A DNA stretch of 64,000 nucleotides from Pseudomonas mucidolens. Lineage in GTDB: Bacteria; Pseudomonadota; Gammaproteobacteria; Pseudomonadales; Pseudomonadaceae. A program made the translations under genes and the position numbers. Where the stretch lies: the NCBI RefSeq assembly GCF_900106045.1, contig NZ_LT629802.1, forward strand, positions 3,286,001 to 3,350,000, given 5' to 3'. Under the pieces are notes generated by a model that did not search any database, had not been told where the DNA came from, and saw nothing but the letters and a program-made list of their open reading frames with translations. Below are positions 57,780 to 64,000 of the stretch, piece by piece (the first letter of the stretch is position 1; each line of letters begins with the position of its first letter).

Positions 57780-59238
57780 TGTGGCCCTCTACGACAGCCG
57801 GACGACGGTCGGTCGCGCCACCCAATACCGCATAAATCCCACCGGCGACCAGGAAGGTCACAATCCAGCCCAGGCCGTTATGTCCCAGCCAGGAATCGGA
57901 CAAGGGCCCGGCGAACCAAATGTTCTCGGCGGTGGTGCCAATGGTGGTGAAGCTGAAGCCCAAGACGATGGCGAGCATCCAGGCGCCAAAGGCGCGCCAT
58001 TCAATGCCGCCGTGATACCAATAGGCGCTGCTCGGTGTGACATCCAGCAGGTCCTTGGCGCTGTAGTAATGACGATGAATCAGGTCGACCACGAAGATCC
58101 CGACCCAAGCCGTGATCGGCACGGCCAGCAGGGAAATGAAGGTGATAAACGGGCCGTAGAAGCTGTCGGCGATCAGCATGAAATAGATCGAGCCGGCGAA
58201 GATCGCGACGATGTCGACAATCACCGCGTGAACACGCTTGACCTTCAAACCCAGGGTCAAGGTGGTCAGGCCTGCCGAATACACCGACAGGTTGTTGGAA
58301 AGCAGCAGTCCGCCAAACGCAGTGATCAGGTACGGTACGGCCATCCACGTCGGCAACATGTCGCGGATCGCAATGATCGGGTCAGTCGCTGAGGCCAGGT
58401 CGTTATTGCCCACCGACAACAAGCCGCCCAACGTGATCAGTAACACCAGCGGAATCCCCGCACCGAAGGCGGCAGATGCCACCAGCCGCACGGCCTTGAC
58501 GCTGCGATGCTGATAACGAGACATGTCGGCACCGGCGTTGGCCCAACCGATACCGGTCCCGGCGGCCATGGTGCCGACGCCGATAATCATGGCACTGAGC
58601 GGTGCCGGCGTGGCGTTGAATACCGCGCTCCAGTCGATGGTTGCGCAGAGAAAGCCGCCGACCAGGATGTTCAGCGCGCCAAACACATAGGTCGCCCACT
58701 TCTGGATCACCAGCAACGTCGCATGGCCCAGGCCCGACACGGCCAGGGTCAGCAGCACAAAGATGCCGATGAACAGCAACGTCAGCAACGGTGCACTTTT
58801 AGCGGCCACTGGCGAGTTGAACAGAATCGAGCACAACGACAGCAATACAAAGGCGGCCGTGGTGGTGTTGACGGTTTCCCAGCCCAGGCGCGACATCAGC
58901 GAAACCAGGGTCGGGCCGATATTGCCACGTACACCGAAGATCGCCCGGGACAGCGTCAGGCTCGGCGCGCGGCCACGGCGGCCGGCGATGGAGATGATGC
59001 CCACCACCGCGAACGAACCGGCGGCGCCAAGGATTGCGACAATAATTGCCTGCCAGATGGCCAACCCGCGAAAAGCCACCAGAGTTGCCCCCAAAGGCAG
59101 GCCGAGGATGCTGATGTTGGCGGCGAACCAAACCCAGAACAATTGCAGCGGATGACCGTTGCACTCACTTTCCGGGACCGGCTCGATGCCGCGGGTTTCC
59201 AGTTGTCCGGCGCTTTGGCCGGAAGTGGTCGAACTCAT
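57772..59238 (-). CDS. NCS1-family nucleobase permease
   Basis: 488 residues from the ATG at 59238 with AGGAG upstream. About twelve transmembrane helices and the NCS1 features ISILGLPLGATLVAFRG and GTGIGWANAGADMSRYQ. Imports a purine, pyrimidine or related compound with a cation across the inner membrane. Second to last gene of the operon. Substrate not determined. Confidence 0.9.
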   Translation of the reverse strand: MSSTTSGQSAGQLETRGIEPVPESECNGHPLQLFWVWFAANISILGLPLGATLVAFRGLAIWQAIIVAILGAAGSFAVVGIISIAGRRGRAPSLTLSRAIFGVRGNIGPTLVSLMSRLGWETVNTTTAAFVLLSLCSILFNSPVAAKSAPLLTLLFIGIFVLLTLAVSGLGHATLLVIQKWATYVFGALNILVGGFLCATIDWSAVFNATPAPLSAMIIGVGTMAAGTGIGWANAGADMSRYQHRSVKAVRLVASAAFGAGIPLVLLITLGGLLSVGNNDLASATDPIIAIRDMLPTWMAVPYLITAFGGLLLSNNLSVYSAGLTTLTLGLKVKRVHAVIVDIVAIFAGSIYFMLIADSFYGPFITFISLLAVPITAWVGIFVVDLIHRHYYSAKDLLDVTPSSAYWYHGGIEWRAFGAWMLAIVLGFSFTTIGTTAENIWFAGPLSDSWLGHNGLGWIVTFLVAGGIYAVLGGATDRRPAVVEGHNV

Positions 59239-59352
59239 GATGGGCTGCTCCTGATGCCTGTTTTTTTGGTTGTGGCAGTTTGAATCCATGGTCGGTCTTC
59301 CTGACACGACCGCTATGTGGGCTTGATCGCTCACACAGTTCATCGGCGATGC

Positions 59353-60354
59353 TCAGCGCAACGCCAACAACGCCTCCACCAGCGGCTGCAAATCCAGGCC
59401 ATTGACCTGCTTGACCTGCTCGATCATCGCCGCTGGCCAGCACGCCATACCCAGGCACGCGCCGAGCATGGCACCGAGCATCGCTGCAATAGTATCGGTG
59501 TCGCCACCGAGGCTGGCGGCCATGCACAGGGCTTCGAACGCGTCCATCTCGCCAACCGCTACTTGCTGTGCGAGCGCGAAGGCCACCACCACCGACTCCT
59601 GGGAGGCGACGGACGTGCCGATCAGTTCGTAGAGCAGATCGGTAAACAACGCTTTGTCGCTGCTGCCGACACTCAGGGTCCGCGCCCAACTGATGCGGGT
59701 GGCGATACGCCCACCGGCGACCCAATGCCCATGCTGTTCAGCCTGTTGTGATACCTGAGTGCCGATGTTCAGCGCCTGTCCCAGGTCCTCGCCATTGATC
59801 CCGGCCGAAACCACTGCGGCAACCGCCGCGGCGCTGGCAATGCCAAGCGTGGTGTTGTGGGTCACCTGACAGGCCTGGATCACCGATTGAATAAAGCGCT
59901 CGGAGTGATTGACGTCCGTGGCGATGCCCACTGGCGTGATGCGCATCGCCGCGCCGTTGGTGGTGCCATACCGCCCGGATTCTTCGGGCGTATGGCCCGC
60001 GAGGATCATGTCGATCGCACGCTTGGTCGAAGGCCCCAACAGATCCTGGGAGCCTTTGGCGCGCATCATCGCCTCCCACTCAATCAGCCGTTGCGCGAGC
60101 ACCGTCGGCTCGATCCCGCCCCGGCCATCCACCAGCAGTTGGCCCACCAGAATCGCCTGCTCGGTGTCATCGGTGATGGAGCCTGCCGGCATATTCGGGG
60201 CAATCGGCTGATCGGCGGCCGCATCTTGCAGCGCGGTGATTTCGCCAAAGCGTGCCTTGACCTGCTCGCGGCTCAAGGATTGAGTGGGCATGCCCAGGGC
60301 ATCGCCCAAGGCCAACCCGTAGAACGCACCAAGGGCGCGAGTGTGCGGGGTCAT
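59353..60354 (-). CDS. ADP-ribosylglycohydrolase-family protein
   Basis: 333 residues from the ATG at 60354, overlapping the GntR stop as ATGA. The metal-binding residues lie in SITDDTEQAILVG near the start and SLGGDTDTIAAMLGAMLG near the end, both typical of DraG-like enzymes. Members cleave N-glycosidic bonds of ADP-ribose or nucleosides. Given its operon with a nucleobase permease and a PfkB kinase, a nucleoside-type substrate is plausible. Confidence 0.92.
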   Translation of the reverse strand: MTPHTRALGAFYGLALGDALGMPTQSLSREQVKARFGEITALQDAAADQPIAPNMPAGSITDDTEQAILVGQLLVDGRGGIEPTVLAQRLIEWEAMMRAKGSQDLLGPSTKRAIDMILAGHTPEESGRYGTTNGAAMRITPVGIATDVNHSERFIQSVIQACQVTHNTTLGIASAAAVAAVVSAGINGEDLGQALNIGTQVSQQAEQHGHWVAGGRIATRISWARTLSVGSSDKALFTDLLYELIGTSVASQESVVVAFALAQQVAVGEMDAFEALCMAASLGGDTDTIAAMLGAMLGACLGMACWPAAMIEQVKQVNGLDLQPLVEALLALR

Positions 60355-61064
60355 TTCGAGGCTCCAAATTGCAGGTGCAGGCGAAAATGCACTGGGTCGA
60401 GCAAACTTTCGACGTATTCCATGAAGCGCTCGCGACGATCGTAAGTGGTGCGCAGCGCCTTGAGAAAAACCGTGCCGACCGGGCGACCCAGCAGCTCGGC
60501 GTCGAGTTCGTTCAAAGGTTCGGCCCCGATCCACTGGTCGCCGCCAGCGCCGATGTAGCCGTAGGCCGCCAGGGTAATCGTCAGGGAATCATCGATCAGG
60601 CCCACCCGCGGCAAGCTTTCCAGCCCTCCGCCAGCCGGCATCAACGAGCGCTCCAGGGACACGGCAGTACCGTCGGTGGTGCGCCGGCGGCGATCAAGGG
60701 TGATGAACTGATCACTGCCAAAGCGGCTGCGCAGGTCCGGACGGGTCACAGCCTCCAGGCGCAGGATGTCAGTGATCACCAGCGCTCCGGTGTCGGCCAG
60801 GGCTTGAGCCCAGCCGTTACGCTGATCGAGCACCATGCCATCGAACGTCACGATGGAGCCGACACCGCTCTGAGTGGCGATGTAGTGGCGGCGCTTGAGT
60901 TCGGCCAGGGCTTCACGGAGGGTGCCTCGGCTGACGCCGAACTCTTCAGCCAATTGATGCTCACCCGGCAACAGGCAACCGTCGGCCATGACACCGTCTT
61001 CGATACGGCGAATCAGCTCATCGACGACGCGTTTTTTCTTATCAAATCGGACATGTCTAATCAT
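60351..61064 (-). CDS. GntR-family regulator (HutC type)
   Basis: 237 residues from the ATG at 61064; a longer frame to 61181 overlaps the neighbouring gene. Winged helix LLPGEHQLAEEFGVSRGTLREALAELKRR, then a UTRA ligand-binding domain (DRRRRTTDGTAVSLERSLM, NELDAELLGRPVGTVFLKAL). First gene of the GntR/ADP-ribosylglycohydrolase/permease/kinase operon, so it is probably autoregulated by the imported compound. Confidence 0.93.
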   Translation of the reverse strand: MIRHVRFDKKKRVVDELIRRIEDGVMADGCLLPGEHQLAEEFGVSRGTLREALAELKRRHYIATQSGVGSIVTFDGMVLDQRNGWAQALADTGALVITDILRLEAVTRPDLRSRFGSDQFITLDRRRRTTDGTAVSLERSLMPAGGGLESLPRVGLIDDSLTITLAAYGYIGAGGDQWIGAEPLNELDAELLGRPVGTVFLKALRTTYDRRERFMEYVESLLDPVHFRLHLQFGASK

Positions 61065-61134
61065 GTACAAATTGAAACCGAAAGCCCGGGCCCGCCGCAA
61101 GGAAATTATCTCAGGAGAAATACAACATCTGATC

Positions 61135-61695
61135 TCATGGTTCCAGGACGATGGGGAAAAACACCCCATTACTCCAGACACCCAGCCAGTTCTGCGCCTG
61201 GATCTGACGGCTGACCGCCAACTCCACCAATTGATAGAAAGCGTTGCGGTGCACCAAGGCTTCGAGGTTAGAACGTACCAACAGGTAAGGCGCGGGCTCC
61301 TGGGTTTGCGCGTCGATCATGACTCGCAGCGGATGGTCCGGGCCGGCTTCGACCTGATCGTCCACATTGGTGGTAAACCGCAGGACCTGGGCCTCACCCT
61401 GCCCTTCGACATCCAGGGTCACCGCGACAAAGGGCGCATCGTCGACCTTGATCCCAACCTTCTCCACCGGCGTGATCAGGAAATAATCATCGCCATCGCG
61501 GCGAATGATGTTGGAGAACAACTTGACCATGGGTTTGCGCCCGATAGGCGTTCCCAGGTAATACCAAGTGCCGTCGCGCGCGATGCGCATGTCGATATCG
61601 CCGCAGAAATCCGGGTTCCACAGATGGACCGGTGCCGGTCCCTTGCCCTTGGGCAACTGCGCCAACAACTCATTGGCCTTGATCGAACCCGTCAT
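61135..61695 (-). CDS. DUF1285 protein
   Basis: 186 residues. Contains VHLWNPDFCGDIDMRIARDG, TWYYLGTPIGRKPMVKLFS, DDYFLITPVEKVGIKVDDA and the end NGVFFPIVLEP, matching DUF1285. Cytosolic, function unknown. 16 bases after the DUF4823 lipoprotein gene, likely in one transcript with it. Confidence 0.9.
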   Translation of the reverse strand: MTGSIKANELLAQLPKGKGPAPVHLWNPDFCGDIDMRIARDGTWYYLGTPIGRKPMVKLFSNIIRRDGDDYFLITPVEKVGIKVDDAPFVAVTLDVEGQGEAQVLRFTTNVDDQVEAGPDHPLRVMIDAQTQEPAPYLLVRSNLEALVHRNAFYQLVELAVSRQIQAQNWLGVWSNGVFFPIVLEP

Positions 61696-61711
61696 GCGTC
61701 GCTCCTTGGAT

Positions 61712-62317
61712 TTACTGGTTGCTCATGCCCAGCAGACTGCGAGCGTACTGCTGCAGTGGCGGTCCAAGCAAATCTTCGGGTTTATTATCGTGGAATGTCA
61801 GTAAACCACCACGACTGCGAATGCGCGCAGTATCAATCAGATACTGGGTGCTGGTCTCGATCAGCATGATCTGGATAACCCCGGTGTCGATGCCCAGGCG
61901 GTCCACGGCCTGCTGATCCGCCCACTCATCGGCATTCCCGATGCGGTCGTCGGCTTGGGCAAAGCGGGTGTACAACAAATAATGCGCGCCGACACTGCGC
62001 GCTTCGGCCATGGCTTGCTCCAGGCCTTGCGGCGCGCGCGCACGACGGATCATCGGGAAATATTCGATAAAACCATTGAAGGCTTCTTCGGCGACCACGT
62101 TAGGTCGCGGGTAGGCGCTGCCCGGTGGCGTGAAGGCGCCTTGGGCGATAAAGATAAACGAGTCCGGCTGTATGCGGACCGAGTTGGAACGACGGGTATC
62201 GCTGTGATCCAACAAACCTGCATCACTCATGTGATAGCGAGTGCCTTCGGCCATATCACTGACGGTCATGCAGCCACCCAGCGCTAACGACGCCAGCAAC
62301 AACACCAGACTACGCAT
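61712..62317 (-). CDS. DUF4823 lipoprotein
   Basis: 201 residues. Lipobox LALGGC. Mature part includes DSFIFIAQGAFTPPGSAYPR and SVGAHYLLYTRFAQADDRI, matching DUF4823. Probably attached to the outer membrane; function unknown. Starts at the ATG at 62317. Confidence 0.88.
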   Translation of the reverse strand: MRSLVLLLASLALGGCMTVSDMAEGTRYHMSDAGLLDHSDTRRSNSVRIQPDSFIFIAQGAFTPPGSAYPRPNVVAEEAFNGFIEYFPMIRRARAPQGLEQAMAEARSVGAHYLLYTRFAQADDRIGNADEWADQQAVDRLGIDTGVIQIMLIETSTQYLIDTARIRSRGGLLTFHDNKPEDLLGPPLQQYARSLLGMSNQ

Positions 62318-62425
62318 CCTATCCTCCAGAAGCCGGTGACGGAAAACCGGCGAATGTGTACGAGATGCAGGTTCTGGGCCATAGAAGCAGCTGCAAGCTT
62401 CAAGTTTCTAGCTGCAAGTAAGAAG

Positions 62426-63394
62426 TCAGCCGCCGATGATTTTCATGACGGTTGCACCGCCGGAGAAGGCGACTTCCTGCTTGTCGCCCAAGGCTTTCAT
62501 CAGCAGGCCCTGCAAGGCCGGCAGCGCCTGGTGGCGGGGTTTGTCCAGCAGGTCGCCGACGTAGTGGCGGTTGCTCGACGACAGGCAGCCATGCAGCCAG
62601 CCGGTGGAGGACAGCCGCAGTCGCGAGCAGGTGCGGCAGAACGGCACGCTCTCGTTGGCGATCACGCCAAAGAAGCCTTTGCCTGGCACTTCGTAGCGCA
62701 CTGCCGTGGCATCCACCGGCGCGTTGGCTTGCAGGTATTCGTGATGCTCGCCAATCAGGCTCAACAATTGCTGGAGGCTGACGAACTGCTGGAGAAACGC
62801 ATTGGAATCCTTGGCCAGATGCCCCATGCGCATCAACTCGATAAAACGCAACTCGTAGCCGCGTTCCAGGCAATAATCCAGGAGCGGCATCACTTGATCA
62901 AGGTTCTGCCCCCGCAACGGCACCATGTTGACCTTGATTTTGATCCCGGCTGCCCGCGCCTGGTCCATGCCGTCAAGGACCGTGGCCAGGTCGCCGCCAC
63001 GGGCAATGGCGCGAAAGGCGTCCGCGTCGAGGGTGTCGAGGGAAACATTGATCCGTCGAATGCCGGCTTCCACCAACAACGGCAGTTTACGCGCCAGCAG
63101 TTGGCCATTGGTGGTCAAGCTGATATCACTCAAGCCCATGTGCCCCACCGCGCCCATGAAGGCTTCAAGCTTGGGGCTGACCAGCGGTTCGCCCCCGGTA
63201 ATCCGCAGGCGATCAATACCGGCCGCCTCGATCAGGTACGCCACGCCACGAGCCATGGCCTCTGCCGAGAGTTCGTCCTGCGCAGCCACCAGCCGCTTGC
63301 CATTGGGCACGCAGTAAGTACAGGCGTAATTGCAGGCTGAAGTCAGGCTGATTCGCAAATTGCGAAAACGCCTGCCTTGACGATCAACGATCAT
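62426..63394 (-). CDS. moaA: GTP 3',8-cyclase MoaA
   Basis: 322 residues. Radical-SAM Cys21, Cys25 and Cys28 in TSACNYACTYCVPNG, SAM-binding ITGGEPLVSPK, and the second cluster in VPFCRTCSRLRLSSTGWLHGC, ending IIGG, which is the C-terminal Gly-Gly needed for catalysis. First step of molybdenum cofactor synthesis. A paralogue is common in pseudomonads and the other pathway genes are not nearby. Confidence 0.95.
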   Translation of the reverse strand: MIVDRQGRRFRNLRISLTSACNYACTYCVPNGKRLVAAQDELSAEAMARGVAYLIEAAGIDRLRITGGEPLVSPKLEAFMGAVGHMGLSDISLTTNGQLLARKLPLLVEAGIRRINVSLDTLDADAFRAIARGGDLATVLDGMDQARAAGIKIKVNMVPLRGQNLDQVMPLLDYCLERGYELRFIELMRMGHLAKDSNAFLQQFVSLQQLLSLIGEHHEYLQANAPVDATAVRYEVPGKGFFGVIANESVPFCRTCSRLRLSSTGWLHGCLSSSNRHYVGDLLDKPRHQALPALQGLLMKALGDKQEVAFSGGATVMKIIGG

Positions 63395-63533
63395 GGATCA
63401 CTCCGGCAGAGGAAAATGGGGGCGCGCTAAAACCTGACTCATAAATCAGATTTTAGCAAGGTCCTTGCCTGAGTATATTCCTGAGATACTGCGTCCGGCA
63501 CTAAATCATCAGGCCATCAGACTGGCGAATGAC

Positions 63534-64000
63534 TTAGGTGACGGGTGTCTCTGTGCTCGGTTGATCGCTGCTGTGCTTGCGCTTATTACCCATGCGCACG
63601 CCAATATCCATCAGGAACTGGAAGAAACCTTCCTGATCTTCCAGCACGTTGCTCCAGAACGGCGAGTGATACAGCGCAACGGCGCCATGCACCAATGCCC
63701 AGGCAGCACAGTAGTGGAAGTAAGGTGGCACGTCTTCGAGCTTACCCTCGCTGATGCGGCCCTTGATCAGCAGGGTCAGGCGTTCAAAGTTCGAGGCACG
63801 GATCTTGTGCAACTCCTCGACCATTTCCGGGACCTGATTGCCCTTGACCACTTTTTCTTCCAGCCGGTCGAACAAGCGGTAGCGCTGCGGATCACGCATG
63901 CGGAACTCGAAATAAGCCCGGGACAAGGCTTCCTTGTCCTTGTCGACATCGGCCGAGTGCAGCAGCTCGTTCAAATCCCGCTCGTAGTCGAGCATCAGGC
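63534..64000 (-). CDS. TetR/AcrR-family regulator, C-terminal part (cut by window)
   Basis: About 155 residues of the ligand-binding domain are present; the DNA-binding N-terminus lies beyond 64000. Helices such as LSRAYFEFRMRDPQRYRLFD and FHYCAAWALVHGAVALY fit TetR C-terminal domains. Target unknown; it is divergent to nothing visible in the window. Confidence 0.75.
   Translation of the reverse strand, partial: LMLDYERDLNELLHSADVDKDKEALSRAYFEFRMRDPQRYRLFDRLEEKVVKGNQVPEMVEELHKIRASNFERLTLLIKGRISEGKLEDVPPYFHYCAAWALVHGAVALYHSPFWSNVLEDQEGFFQFLMDIGVRMGNKRKHSSDQPSTETPVT

Overview
The window reads as chromosomal DNA of a Pseudomonas from the fluorescens group. Support comes from the gene content (etfAB/etf-QO, a MoaA and TetR pair, DUF1285 and DUF4823 proteins, an OmpA/DUF4398 lipoprotein pair), GC-rich core genes, and REP palindromes typical of these species. 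The species is inferred, not proven.

Region 1 (about 1-23170) is an accessory fimbrial island with lower GC and much gene decay. Two chaperone-usher operons point away from a central phosphorelay. The left operon, minus strand 5830 to 846, runs subunit, chaperone, usher, adhesin. The right operon, plus strand 17164 to 23165, runs subunit, chaperone, usher, adhesin, second chaperone. Between them, on the minus strand, is a four-gene set matching the P. aeruginosa PA14 PvrS-PvrR-RcsC-RcsB/cupD arrangement: hybrid kinase (13870-16698), receiver-EAL protein (12674-13873), hybrid kinase with a C-terminal Hpt domain (9627-12548) and an RcsB-like LuxR-type regulator (8986-9627). A stand-alone degenerate receiver-like protein (7775-8170) lies just beyond. 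Relics of two more fimbrial subunits, one chaperone and one IS3-type transposase lie among them.

The main finding is a 14-bp palindrome, TAAGA-N4-TCTTA, present six times in this island. In five cases a TAnnnT -10-like hexamer follows exactly 23 bp later, and each of these sits upstream of a fimbrial subunit gene or relic, the PvrS-like kinase, or the receiver-like gene. The motif has the length and half-sites of the enterobacterial Rcs box, and the RcsB encoded here has an RcsB-like recognition helix. I infer a local autoregulated regulon.

Region 2 (about 23370-27540) is a small mobile element next to tRNA-Ser(GGA). It holds a Gp2/YagK-type protein with an HUH-like motif, an AlpA-type regulator, a winged-helix protein, a coiled-coil protein, a 27-bp-stem hairpin and short direct repeats. 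I see no intact integrase.

Region 3 (27540-64000) is ordinary core and metabolic DNA. In order it holds: crotonase, acyltransferase, CorA-type transporter, glutamine amidotransferase; a fadB-like/thiolase beta-oxidation pair; cytochrome c, RraB, START and small proteins; a MocR regulator; OmpA-type lipoproteins and a periplasmic binding protein; etfBA and divergent etf-QO with a PsrA-like box; AraC regulator and zinc alcohol dehydrogenase; an L-arabinose ABC transporter (araFGH) with an IclR regulator and a short-chain dehydrogenase; a GntR/ADP-ribosylglycohydrolase/NCS1 permease/PfkB operon that looks like nucleoside salvage; and DUF1285, DUF4823, moaA and a TetR gene cut by the window edge.
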